Positions 36,528-45,020 of a DNA stretch of 64,000 bases are shown here, one piece after another. Numbering within the stretch: position 1 is the stretch's first letter; each line of letters opens with the position of its first letter. Location: the NCBI GenBank assembly GCA_023417935.1, contig JAEZDY010000009.1, positions 1 through 64,000 of the forward strand, read 5' to 3'. The notes under the pieces are model-generated. The model searched no databases. It was not told where the DNA came from and saw nothing but the letters and a program-made list of their open reading frames with translations. The position numbers were made by a program, and so were the translations under genes. Source of the stretch: Bacteroidota bacterium (lineage in GTDB: Bacteria; Bacteroidota; Bacteroidia; Bacteroidales; Lentimicrobiaceae).

Positions 36528-37898
36528 TTATTTGGCTATTATGATGGCTTTTTGGGTAAATATACCAATATCAGTTACTACATGAATTGTGTAGATTCCA
36601 CTCTCAAGCCCTGTGAAGTCACAAAAATAGCCATTTTCTCTTTTGCTCAAACGTGAACTATTTTGATCTAGCACTATTGTGCCATTAAAGTTTGTTATTT
36701 TGATTTTTTCAAAATTAGCTTGAATTCTCCCATTAGTAACACTAATCATTCCAGTACTTGGATTTGGATACAATTGGACTACTTCTGAACTTTTGTTTCC
36801 AGATTCGATAGGCATTATTGAAATTGTATCGCAAGAAATAACTTGATTACAAAAGTTCTTTGCGACCATACAGACCAAATAATTGCCAGATTGATTATAA
36901 TAGTGTTTGGGCCTTTGTAACTCTGAGAAAAAACCATCCCCAAAATCCCATACAAGTTCAACCGTATCAGATTGTAATTCGGGGGTAAAATTCACAAAAT
37001 TCCCATCGGTTATTGATGTAAATGTCCCATTAATAATGTTTTCACATATTTGGATTGAGTTACAAACCGTATCACTTCCACAACTATCCGTTACTACAAG
37101 GCAAACATTATATTCACCTGGTTCGGAATAAACAAACATAGGGTCTTTTAAATCCGAATAAAATCCATTTCCAAATTGCCACCAATATTCGCCATCTTCA
37201 ATTGAAGAAGCAGTAAATTGAACAGCATTATTGTAGTTAACTTGTTTGAAAGATGCAACAGGTGGGGTGCATTCTATGTCATATTTTATAATGAGAGATG
37301 GCCATAGGTCAGGATTGATATGATCACTTGAGGCAAGTATCATACTGCGCCAAATAATTTCTTCTGTTAAACTTAGTCTTATCCCAAAACTTGATTCAGG
37401 ATTCGAATACATGTCTTGAATAAGTTGGGTCACGTCTATATTAGTATAATTTTGGTTAGCAGAGTCAGAGCTAGGCAGAAATACTGCATTTTCTTCGGTT
37501 ACTGCTGGTTGATCATACCATGCAATACCACTTTCACTCCAATTTTCAATTACTCTTTCTAATTTGCATGCATTCAATCCTCCATGTCCTACATGGTTTG
37601 AAGTTGGATTATAATAAAGATTTAATGTTGCAGAAAAATTAATATAGGATTGAGGGAGTTCAGGGAGTTCAAATTGAATAAAACTTCTTCCAACACCTTC
37701 TATTCCTCCATATGTCCAGGCGGCAGCGATAATACTTTGGGTAGTATCCAGTAATCTCTCATAGTAACTATTGACATATGCATCCTTTCCTTCAACTGGT
37801 CCGGGTTTAAGTACAATTTGAACTTGTGAAAAAGAATTAGATGATATAATGATAAATATCGTTACCATTAAAAATCGTAAAGGGTTAAAAATTTTCAT
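36528..37898 (-). CDS. T9SS-secreted DNRLRE/PKD-domain protein
   Basis: A 456-residue secreted protein: signal peptide (1-24), DNRLRE-type beta domain (about 28-208, with KDAYVNSYY and the paired GRSFIQFELPELP), two PKD domains (about 213-288 and 290-365, WQFGNGFYSDLKDP and WDFGDGFFSELQRP), and a type A T9SS C-terminal domain (VVQLYPNPSTG to the end). No enzymatic domain is present, so a structural or adhesive role is likely. The gene is clearly AT-rich and abuts hddA. Confidence 0.92.
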   Translation of the reverse strand: MKIFNPLRFLMVTIFIIISSNSFSQVQIVLKPGPVEGKDAYVNSYYERLLDTTQSIIAAAWTYGGIEGVGRSFIQFELPELPQSYINFSATLNLYYNPTSNHVGHGGLNACKLERVIENWSESGIAWYDQPAVTEENAVFLPSSDSANQNYTNIDVTQLIQDMYSNPESSFGIRLSLTEEIIWRSMILASSDHINPDLWPSLIIKYDIECTPPVASFKQVNYNNAVQFTASSIEDGEYWWQFGNGFYSDLKDPMFVYSEPGEYNVCLVVTDSCGSDTVCNSIQICENIINGTFTSITDGNFVNFTPELQSDTVELVWDFGDGFFSELQRPKHYYNQSGNYLVCMVAKNFCNQVISCDTISIMPIESGNKSSEVVQLYPNPSTGMISVTNGRIQANFEKIKITNFNGTIVLDQNSSRLSKRENGYFCDFTGLESGIYTIHVVTDIGIFTQKAIIIAK

Positions 37899-38100
37899 GA
37901 GTGAAAAATTTATGGTTTATAAATTAACGCCAATCCTCTGCTAAGATATAAAATAAATACATTAAATAGTCAAAATTATAAGCTTAATATTAATGTTAAT
38001 CTCATCCTGAATAAAAGAGAATTTTATTTTTATATTCCTCAAAAGATAAGATTCTATTAATCAGAGAATTAATAACCTATCTGAAAGATATCTACGATGT

Positions 38101-39234
38101 TTAAAACCTAAATAAAGATTTCAAATTCTCAAGAAAATATTTCCAAGAGTATTTTTCCTTAACTTTTATTATATTTTCTACAAAATAATCATTGAGTTTT
38201 AGATGGTAAAACTTAATAATTGCATCTGCAACTTCATTGCCATTTGGATTGACAACAAAACCTACTTCACCATCTGGAACAAACTCTTCCAAGCCTCCTA
38301 CATTAGTAATGATCATTGGTTTATTAAAGTGATATGCAATCTGGGTAACACCGCTTTGTGTTGCACTTTTATAGGGCTGAACAACTAGATCACATGCACT
38401 AAAATATTTGTAAACTTCACTATCTGGGATAAAATCATTTGATAAAATAATAAGATCTTCAACTCTTTCTTTTTTAATCTGATCAAGATAAGGTTTTGCA
38501 TCAGTATAAAACTCACCTGCAACTATTAGCTTTATCCTATTATCTCTTATTGCCTTTCTTGACATGGCAGAAATTAATATATCCAAACCTTTGTAGTCTC
38601 GGATAAATCCAAAGAACAAGATATATCTATATGATTCGTCAAGATTCAAAAGATCCAGTGCCGTTTTTTTATCAATCTCCTGCCCAAAATTATCATAAAT
38701 GGGATGTGGGCTAAAAATTCTAGGCCTCTGAGTATCAAACAAAGCAACATCATCAAGTACCTTTCTTGACATTGTCACGAATCCATCAACACTATTTGCA
38801 AAATAGGATGCTAATAATTTATCCCCAATTCTTCTCTCATGAGGAATAATATTATCTATTATGGTAATAATCTTGGTATAGTGGTTGCTTTTTGCAATTC
38901 TGGCTATTGTGCCGAAGCATGGAGCCATAAAAGGGATCCAAAATTTAACTATAACTAGGTCAGGCTTTAATTCCTTTAGTTGTAGGCCAACTTTTATCCA
39001 GTTAAGAGGATTAATTGAATTAATTAAAACATTAATTTTTATATTACCCTTATATGTTTCGGATGAATACTGGGTTTTTCCTGGAAAAAGTATTGACGGG
39101 TATTGTAATGAGAAAGTATAAATTTCAACCTCCCAACCATCTGATAAAAATTCTTCTGCAAGTCTTTCGTTGAAGTTTGATAATCCCCCCCTCAACGGAT
39201 ATGCTGAACCAATGATTATTACCTTTCTGGTCAT
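38101..39234 (-). CDS. GT4-family glycosyltransferase
   Basis: A GT-B glycosyltransferase of 377 residues. The N-terminal half starts IIGSAYPLRGGLSNFNERLA and the C-terminal donor domain has ILFFGFIRDYKGLDILISAM and the E-x7-E-like region SATQSGVTQIAYHFNKPMI. It probably adds a sugar during surface polysaccharide assembly. Its start overlaps the GT2 stop. The gene is AT-rich compared with the window average. Confidence 0.92.
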   Translation of the reverse strand: MTRKVIIIGSAYPLRGGLSNFNERLAEEFLSDGWEVEIYTFSLQYPSILFPGKTQYSSETYKGNIKINVLINSINPLNWIKVGLQLKELKPDLVIVKFWIPFMAPCFGTIARIAKSNHYTKIITIIDNIIPHERRIGDKLLASYFANSVDGFVTMSRKVLDDVALFDTQRPRIFSPHPIYDNFGQEIDKKTALDLLNLDESYRYILFFGFIRDYKGLDILISAMSRKAIRDNRIKLIVAGEFYTDAKPYLDQIKKERVEDLIILSNDFIPDSEVYKYFSACDLVVQPYKSATQSGVTQIAYHFNKPMIITNVGGLEEFVPDGEVGFVVNPNGNEVADAIIKFYHLKLNDYFVENIIKVKEKYSWKYFLENLKSLFRF

Positions 39235-40190
39235 TAGAGTTCTTCTTCTACAAGGTATTGGTTTCGGTCACTTGAACTACGGCTGATCATTTCGCCTAGA
39301 AAGCCTGTCATAAAGAGTTGTGTGCCTAAGATCATGGAGAGTAAACCCATATAAAATAGGGGGCGTTCAGTCATCTTGTATTCTGCAAGGAAAAACTTAG
39401 CATAAGCCAGATAGCCGGCAATCAGGAATCCTATTGCAAAGAGTAAGCTGCCCAAGGTTCCAAAAAGATGCATAGGTTTCCTGCCAAAGCGTGATACAAA
39501 CATAATGGAGATTAAATCGAGAAAGCCATTTATGAATCGTTCCCATCCAAACTTGGTAACTCCATATTGTCTTTTTCTATGCACTACTATCTTTTCTCCA
39601 ATTTTTTTGAATCCTGCCCACTTAGCAATAACTGGAATATAACGGTGCATTTCACCATAAACTTCTATGGCTTTGACTACTTCACGTCGGTATGCTTTAA
39701 GCCCACAGTTCATATCATGAAGTTTCACTCCCGACATGCTTCTGGTTACAGAGTTGTATATTTTTGATGGAAGATTCTTTGTAAGTCTGGAATCGTATCT
39801 CTTTTTTTTCCATCCTGAAACGAGATCATAACCCTGTTCAGTGATCATCTTGTAAAGTTCCGGAATTTCATCAGGACTATCCTGAAGGTCAGCATCCATG
39901 GTAATTACAACCGTTCCTTGAACTTTCTCAAAACCACGGTTCAAAGCAGCAGACTTTCCGTAATTTCTCCTAAACTTTATTCCTTTGATAGCTGAATTGG
40001 CTACTGAAAGTGTTTTGATTACCTGCCATGATTTATCGTTACTTCCATCGTCAACCAGTATAATCTCGTAACTAAAACCATTTTCATCCATCACTTTCTT
40101 AATCCAATCGCACAATTCTGGAAGTGATTCTTCCTCGTTATAGAGTGGAATCACCACGGATATTTGAATTTGGTTTCTTGCGTCGATCAT
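39234..40190 (-). CDS. GT2-family glycosyltransferase, polyprenyl-phosphate type
   Basis: A 318-residue GT-A enzyme of the DPM1/GtrB/ArnC kind. It has SVVIPLYNEEESLPEL, the DDGSNDKS loop and the metal DXD as MDADLQDSP, then an amphipathic segment (KFGWERFINGFLDL) and two C-terminal helices (about 241-265 and 275-300). Such enzymes load a hexose or aminoarabinose on undecaprenyl phosphate for transfer on the periplasmic side. It is coupled to the DUF4199 gene upstream and GT4 downstream by one-base overlaps. Confidence 0.93.
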   Translation of the reverse strand: MIDARNQIQISVVIPLYNEEESLPELCDWIKKVMDENGFSYEIILVDDGSNDKSWQVIKTLSVANSAIKGIKFRRNYGKSAALNRGFEKVQGTVVITMDADLQDSPDEIPELYKMITEQGYDLVSGWKKKRYDSRLTKNLPSKIYNSVTRSMSGVKLHDMNCGLKAYRREVVKAIEVYGEMHRYIPVIAKWAGFKKIGEKIVVHRKRQYGVTKFGWERFINGFLDLISIMFVSRFGRKPMHLFGTLGSLLFAIGFLIAGYLAYAKFFLAEYKMTERPLFYMGLLSMILGTQLFMTGFLGEMISRSSSDRNQYLVEEEL

Positions 40191-40756
40191 TATTGACTGA
40201 ATGTGGCGTTAAAACTATCATCATTTTTCTTTAAAAACGCTGAAGTAATCAGTGAAAAAATAATGCCCCATACAAACATGCCAACAAATGCAACTATGTT
40301 TAGAAGTGGCATTTTCATAAATCGGGCGCTCATCTCAAGTTGAGTGTCAATCATATCATCCGACATACCACGGTCAACCATAGCTTGTTCTGTTAACTCA
40401 ATTAGCTCCCTTATACCATTCGGATGTATGTAAGTATAGTACACCCAGGTGTATAGTGCAAAAATAATTCCTGTTAGTAAGCTTATATATAATCCCGTAA
40501 GGAATGCTTTACCATATGAGATAAAACCGCCATTGATTTTATCTCTGAAGTTAATGGTTGCCAAAACAATACCGGCAATCAATATTATGTATGATAAGTA
40601 ATTCAACCAGGTGATGCGGTATATATCAAGTGCATAATATAATAAGGATACCATAACATAAGCAGCTGCTGTATATAGGCCGTATGTTAGTGCGTTTCCA
40701 AATAGCGAAGTCTTGTTTTGTGACTCAGGTGTTGTCAATCCTTCAGTACTTACCAT
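40190..40756 (-). CDS. DUF4199 membrane protein
   Basis: A 188-residue protein of the Bacteroidota family DUF4199, with four transmembrane helices (about 24-42, 48-66, 82-105, 150-172) and a periplasmic or cytosolic helical region between the third and fourth. Function is unknown. In other Bacteroidota it is often beside GT2 glycosyltransferases, as here, which suggests a role in lipid-linked sugar handling. It heads the DUF4199-GT2-GT4 operon. Confidence 0.88.
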   Translation of the reverse strand: MVSTEGLTTPESQNKTSLFGNALTYGLYTAAAYVMVSLLYYALDIYRITWLNYLSYIILIAGIVLATINFRDKINGGFISYGKAFLTGLYISLLTGIIFALYTWVYYTYIHPNGIRELIELTEQAMVDRGMSDDMIDTQLEMSARFMKMPLLNIVAFVGMFVWGIIFSLITSAFLKKNDDSFNATFSQ

Positions 40757-40824
40757 GGGTTTTAGGTGTTTTGTTTATGCAAATGTATTGAATAAAGTGT
40801 AAATTTAAAAATTACTGGTTTGTA

Positions 40825-40855
40825 TTTGCACAAGCAATAACATTTTGTATCTTTG
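40825..40855 (+). promoter_or_regulatory. SRP RNA promoter
   Basis: TTTG at 40825-40828, 19 bases, then TATCTTTG at 40848-40855. This is a textbook Bacteroidota promoter whose predicted start falls at the first base of the SRP RNA. Confidence 0.85.
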
Positions 40856-40859
40856 CAGC

Positions 40860-40956
40860 GGGTAAGTCTTATACGACCAGCTCCTATCGAACTCCCCCAG
40901 GTCAGGAATGAAGCAAGGGTAGATGGTTGTAGCGGTGCGATATAAGTAGCTTACCC
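40860..40956 (+). ncRNA. ffs: Signal recognition particle RNA (4.5S type)
   Basis: A 97-nt small bacterial SRP RNA. The ends GGGTAAG (40860-40866) and CTTACCC (40950-40956) close the helix. The domain IV core, CAGGTCAGGAATGAAGCA around 40900-40917, carries the conserved GGAA tetraloop region and the opposing internal-loop strand AAGGGTAGATG. A perfect promoter precedes it, and a seven-T run directly after the closing stem terminates it. Confidence 0.93.
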
Positions 40957-41014
40957 TTTTTTTATTTGAACAAATCGTTGTAATTTGCGTCGTTCTTTTA
41001 CAAAATAACATGCT

Positions 41015-41626
41015 ATGTTATTAAAGATTTATCCTGAAAACCCTAACCCAAGGCATATCAGAATGGTAGTAGAGTGCCTTCTGGACGGAGGCATTATAAT
41101 ATACCCAACTGATACTGTTTACGGTCTGGGATGTGATATCTTCAAGTCTAAAGCTATTGAACGAATAGCTCAAATCAAGGGAATTAAGGTAGAAAAAGCT
41201 AACTTTTCATTTATTTGCAATGATTTAAGCCAGCTAGCCGATTACTCAAAACCAATTCCTAATCCTATTTTTAAACTGATGAAAAGTAATCTGCCGGGTC
41301 CTTTTACTTTCATCCTGAATGCCAGTAATAATGTGCCTAAACTGATTCAAAGCAAGAAGAAGACTGTAGGTATACGTATCCCTGATAATTCTATTCCTCT
41401 TGAAATTGTCCGGGAGCTTGGAAACCCAATAATGTCAACATCAATTCATGATGATGATAAGATCTTAGAGTATACTACTGATCCTGAGCTGATCTATGAA
41501 AAATACAATAAATTGGTTGATATAGTTATTGACGGTGGTTATGGTGATAATGAACCTTCTACGGTAGTTGATTGTACTGTTGATGTACCAATTATAATAC
41601 GTGAAGGTAAAGGAGCACTGATATGA
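41015..41626 (+). CDS. L-threonylcarbamoyladenylate synthase (Sua5/YrdC family)
   Basis: A YrdC-domain protein of 203 residues that makes threonylcarbamoyl-AMP for tRNA t6A37. Features are IIYPTDTVYGLGCDIF (26-41), the lysine/arginine-lined pocket and NLPGPFTFIL, then MSTSIHDDD. It is the YciO/YrdC length without the Sua5 C-terminal extension. MtaB, which acts on the t6A product, is also in this window. The cupin gene overlaps its stop by 4 bp. Confidence 0.93.
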   Translation: MLLKIYPENPNPRHIRMVVECLLDGGIIIYPTDTVYGLGCDIFKSKAIERIAQIKGIKVEKANFSFICNDLSQLADYSKPIPNPIFKLMKSNLPGPFTFILNASNNVPKLIQSKKKTVGIRIPDNSIPLEIVRELGNPIMSTSIHDDDKILEYTTDPELIYEKYNKLVDIVIDGGYGDNEPSTVVDCTVDVPIIIREGKGALI

Positions 41627-41958
41627 CAAAATTACGAAACCTGTTTGAACTGCCTAAAAATCCTGGAGCTGAAGAATACTCTGAAATTCTCGCCCTGGGT
41701 GATGCACAAATAATGCGAATCATCTCAAATGGACAAACCACACCAGTTGATCAATGGTATGATCAGGATACTGATGAGTGGGCTGTGCTGCTTGATGGCG
41801 AAGCACACCTTTTATTTGAAGATAATGAAATAGTTGTAATGCACAAAGGTGACTACATACTTATTAAGGCGCATGAAAAACATAGAGTTATTTATACCAT
41901 CACTCAACCCCCTTGTGTATGGCTGGTAATTCACAGTAATATCGCATTGAAAACTTAA
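41623..41958 (+). CDS. Small cupin-domain protein
   Basis: A single cupin barrel of 111 residues. The first motif is degenerate (DQWYDQDTDEWAVLLDGEAHL) and the second reads GDYILIKAHEKHRVIY, so histidines and glutamate sufficient for one metal are present. It overlaps the threonylcarbamoyladenylate synthase gene and is certainly co-transcribed. Its substrate is unknown; similar small cupins near tRNA-modification genes have no assigned role. Confidence 0.88.
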   Translation: MTKLRNLFELPKNPGAEEYSEILALGDAQIMRIISNGQTTPVDQWYDQDTDEWAVLLDGEAHLLFEDNEIVVMHKGDYILIKAHEKHRVIYTITQPPCVWLVIHSNIALKT

Positions 41959-42035
41959 AGTTAGTCATCTTAGAAATATTAAGTGATTGAAATCATGACG
42001 GTTATATGAGATGATGAAAATTATTTGATAAATTG

Positions 42036-42066
42036 TTTGCAAATAAGGTAAAAAACTGTACTTTTG
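42036..42066 (+). promoter_or_regulatory. tRNA-Lys promoter
   Basis: TTTG at 42036-42039, a 19-base spacer, and TACTTTTG at 42059-42066, ending 13 bp before the tRNA. Confidence 0.85.
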
Positions 42067-42079
42067 CAGTCCCTTAAAT

Positions 42080-42152
42080 GATTCCGTAGCTCAGCAGGTA
42101 GAGCACATCCCTTTTAAGGATGGGGTCCTGGGTTCGAATCCCAGCGGGATCA
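42080..42152 (+). tRNA. tRNA-Lys (anticodon TTT)
   Basis: A complete 73-base cloverleaf. The acceptor GATTCCG pairs with CGGGATC (one G-T), the D arm has AGCTCAGCAGGTAGAGC, and the anticodon stem CATCC/GGATG encloses CTTTTAA, giving anticodon TTT. The T arm is CTGGGTTCGAATCCCAG and the discriminator is A152 of the 42000s. CCA is not encoded. Confidence 0.97.
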
Positions 42153-42167
42153 CAGAAACATTCATAC

Positions 42168-42208
42168 AACCACTTGTAATAACATATTGCAAGTGGTTTT
42201 TTGTTTTA
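42168..42208 (+). terminator. Terminator after tRNA-Lys
   Basis: A 9-bp stem (42168-42176 with 42190-42198), then a T-rich tail. It lies 16 bp after the tRNA. Confidence 0.85.
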
Positions 42209-42232
42209 CCTTTGAAGCCAATAATTAATTCT

Positions 42233-43384
42233 ATGAAAATGTCTGGTTGTATAAAATCATCACTCATTGTCATAATGATGACATTTGTTTATATGACTTT
42301 TGGTCAAGTAACTAGCTTTCCTATTCAATCAATCAAGAATGACCCATCAGCTGAGGGTTTTGTTTATGCGCTCCCATTAAGCGTCGTGAAAGTAGATGTA
42401 CACGTGACCAAAACTGAGAAGTTTAAAGGAAAATACAGTGACTATGCTACTAAGCTCCTGGGAATCAAAGAGATTATATTGAAGGATGCATTGAATTACG
42501 ACATAAGTGATATCTCTATTTCAACCATAACAGAAATTGATACCAACCATTTCTACTTTGCTCAAATTCCGGATAAAATGCCTGATGGCCGTTCTTTGAT
42601 GCTAAATTTGACTGAACAGGGATTTATATCAGGACTATATTCTGTCACGCAGTCTGAAGTCGAAGCTCATAAGAAAACATACAATGATTCTCCGTTTCGT
42701 GACTTGCTAAAACCTGTCCAAATTGAAAAAGTTGATACAATAATACGTCGGGTTAGTATTGATACCATGGTTTTTGAGGAAAAGGTTCTGAAAAGAAGTA
42801 TCTCTGAGAAATCAAATGAACAGCAAGCTAAGGAGATCGCCGATATAATTTATAATATTGAGGATAGTAAATATAGTTTACTTACTGGCTATCAAGAAGT
42901 AAATTATTCAAAGGAGAGTATGGATTTTATGCTTAGTAACCTTGATAAGTTGGAAAGGGAATATTTGGCATATTTCAAAGGTTCAACGATAATTACCGAT
43001 GAAATTTTTACTTTCTATTATGTGCCTTCAGCAAAATCGCCTGAGTCAGTTAGCACATTGTTTCGCTTCTCTGCTAATGAAGGTGTTGCAGCTAAAAGTG
43101 ATTTCAATGGCGACCCGGTAAGTATATACATATCAGCGCTAAACAAATATGCTCAGGTTCGTGATTTCGAGAATAGAAGGATGCAGTCAAAGCGTAAATC
43201 AAAAGGATTATTTTATCGTATTCCTGAAAGCGTTCAGATAGACATCAAGATTGGAAATACAGTACTTGCCTCTGAAAATGCAGAAGTAAGCCAAATGGGA
43301 ATCCTAACATTTCTCCCTTACAACAGTATCTCGCGAGTTGAATTCTTTGGGAATGGTTCGCTTCGGTCACTAACCCTTGAATAG
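42233..43384 (+). CDS. DUF4831 family protein, exported
   Basis: A 383-residue protein of the Bacteroidota family DUF4831, function unknown. A signal peptide runs to about residue 25 (ending MTFGQ). The conserved opening is GFVYALPLSVVKVDVHVTK, and the middle region has the paired-glutamate helix SEKSNEQQAKEIADIIYNIEDSKY. The ATG at 42233 is preferred over an upstream TTG, which would reach into the terminator tail. It is probably periplasmic. The Yip1-like gene follows within 8 bp. Confidence 0.88.
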   Translation: MKMSGCIKSSLIVIMMTFVYMTFGQVTSFPIQSIKNDPSAEGFVYALPLSVVKVDVHVTKTEKFKGKYSDYATKLLGIKEIILKDALNYDISDISISTITEIDTNHFYFAQIPDKMPDGRSLMLNLTEQGFISGLYSVTQSEVEAHKKTYNDSPFRDLLKPVQIEKVDTIIRRVSIDTMVFEEKVLKRSISEKSNEQQAKEIADIIYNIEDSKYSLLTGYQEVNYSKESMDFMLSNLDKLEREYLAYFKGSTIITDEIFTFYYVPSAKSPESVSTLFRFSANEGVAAKSDFNGDPVSIYISALNKYAQVRDFENRRMQSKRKSKGLFYRIPESVQIDIKIGNTVLASENAEVSQMGILTFLPYNSISRVEFFGNGSLRSLTLE

Positions 43385-43392
43385 TATCCAAG

Positions 43393-43989
43393 ATGGCTAA
43401 TTTCATTACCGAAAGAATAAAAAGTATGATTTTCTACCCTGCATATGAGTGGAAGATTATTGCTGCAGAAAATAGAACTCTTAAAGATGATTTCACTGGT
43501 TATGCCGTAATCTTGATTCTTGTTGGTGCTGCAACACAAGCAATTGGTAGCTTTTTATTCGTGCGGAATGTACTTGATATTGACGCATACAGATTTTCAT
43601 ATCCACTTGTGAAAGCCCTTTTTTACATAGTAATGCAGATATTGACCATCACACTACTTACCGTCTTTATTAAAGGTGTTGCCGGTAAGTTTGCTTCCCA
43701 GAGAAGCATTGTTAAAAGTGGAAAACTTGTAATTTATGCTTTGACTCCTTTTCTGTTGTGCTACATTCTGGCTAACCTCGACAGAAGACTCATAATTGTT
43801 ATGATACCTGCTTTTTATTCTCTTTATCTCTTTGCTAAAGGACTGCCTGTTCTGTTAAAAACTGCACCATTAAAAGTACCGTCCTTTATTTTTATTATTG
43901 CAATCACGGCCCTTGGTATTAATTATCTTCTTGAGATGGGTTTTGCTTTTCTTTCAATACTCATATTCCCCGACATTATTTTATCCTGA
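43393..43989 (+). CDS. Yip1-domain membrane protein
   Basis: A 198-residue membrane protein with five predicted helices (about 35-55, 72-94, 112-130, 134-152 and 160-190) and the Yip1-family opening RIKSMIFYPAYEWKIIAAENRT. The prokaryotic members of this family are uncharacterised. It is translated with the DUF4831 gene upstream (8-bp gap), so the two may form one envelope complex. A 19-bp palindrome follows its stop. Confidence 0.85.
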   Translation: MANFITERIKSMIFYPAYEWKIIAAENRTLKDDFTGYAVILILVGAATQAIGSFLFVRNVLDIDAYRFSYPLVKALFYIVMQILTITLLTVFIKGVAGKFASQRSIVKSGKLVIYALTPFLLCYILANLDRRLIIVMIPAFYSLYLFAKGLPVLLKTAPLKVPSFIFIIAITALGINYLLEMGFAFLSILIFPDIILS

Positions 43990-43995
43990 GGTCAA

Positions 43996-44014
43996 ACAGG
44001 TATATTATACCTGT
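43996..44014. other. 19-bp perfect palindrome
   Basis: ACAGGTATA and TATACCTGT flank a single T, seven bases after the Yip1 gene stop. There is no T-tract, so it could be a weak terminator stem or an operator. No adjacent regulator supports the latter. Confidence 0.5.
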
Positions 44015-44161
44015 ATGGATGTTATATCATTCATCGTTCCATCCTCATTGGTAATGGCAACGTACAGAAGTTTTCAACATTTTATGCTGTAAGTAATGAT
44101 GCTAGCTAAAATTCACATAGCTTTATAAGGGAGCAATGAATTTTGAGGGATTTCAAAATGG

Positions 44162-45004
44162 TTATTTTCTATGTGTATTATATTGTAAGGTTTTAATATA
44201 AGCAGTCCTCATAATAACCATTTCCGTAAGTAAATTTTCAAGTAAATCAAGTGGAAGCATATTGGCTGCATCTGATTTTGCGCTTGCTATATCAGGATGT
44301 GTTTCAAGGAAAATCCCATCAACCCCTGCCGCAATACCTGCGCGGGCAATGGTTGAAATCATTGAAGGTAAACCACCACTTACACCTGTTACCTGATTTG
44401 GCTGTTGGAGAGAATGTGTAATATCAAGTACCACAGGAACGTCAATTCCCTGCATAATTGGAATTGACCTCATATCAACAATCAAATCCTGGTATCCAAA
44501 CATTGTACCTCTATCGGTAAGTATAACCTTTTGGTTACCTGTTTCGTATACTTTTTCAACGGCAAACTTCATCGAATCAGCTGATAGAAACTGGCCTTTC
44601 TTAATATTAACCCATTTACCTGTTTTTCCGGCTGCTTCCAGAAGATCAGTTTGTCGGCAAAGAAAGGCAGGAATCTGTAGAATATCTACAAAGGGTGCAG
44701 CCATTTCTGCTTCTTCAGCAGTATGAATATCTGTAACTACTGGAATATTTAGTTTTTCACGAATTTCTCCAAGGCACTCTAAAGCAATTTTATCTCCAAT
44801 ACCAGTAAATGAAGATGCTTTTGAACGGTTAGCTTTCCGATATGATGCTTTAAAGATAAACGGTATATCCATTTGTCTGGTAAGCTTCAGTATCTTTTCA
44901 GCAATCTGCATAGGCATTGTCGTATCTTCAATTACGCAAGGACCTGCCATCAGGAAGAAGTTTTCTGAAGGTATCAATTTATCTATTAAAGGAGTCTTTA
45001 TCAC
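44162..45004 (-). CDS. kdsA: 3-deoxy-8-phosphooctulonate synthase (KdsA)
   Basis: KdsA condenses arabinose 5-phosphate and phosphoenolpyruvate to make Kdo-8-phosphate for lipopolysaccharide core. The 280 residues include FLMAGPCVIED, FKASYRKANRSK, IPVVTDIHT, ILQIPAFLCRQTDLLEAA, NIKKGQFLS and the late ETHPDIASAKSD. All active-site elements are intact. Kdo and the heptose genes imply a lipopolysaccharide-bearing outer membrane. It lies 16 bp after rarA. Confidence 0.95.
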   Translation of the reverse strand: MIKTPLIDKLIPSENFFLMAGPCVIEDTTMPMQIAEKILKLTRQMDIPFIFKASYRKANRSKASSFTGIGDKIALECLGEIREKLNIPVVTDIHTAEEAEMAAPFVDILQIPAFLCRQTDLLEAAGKTGKWVNIKKGQFLSADSMKFAVEKVYETGNQKVILTDRGTMFGYQDLIVDMRSIPIMQGIDVPVVLDITHSLQQPNQVTGVSGGLPSMISTIARAGIAAGVDGIFLETHPDIASAKSDAANMLPLDLLENLLTEMVIMRTAYIKTLQYNTHRK

Positions 45005-45020
45005 TTGTTAGCTTATTAAA

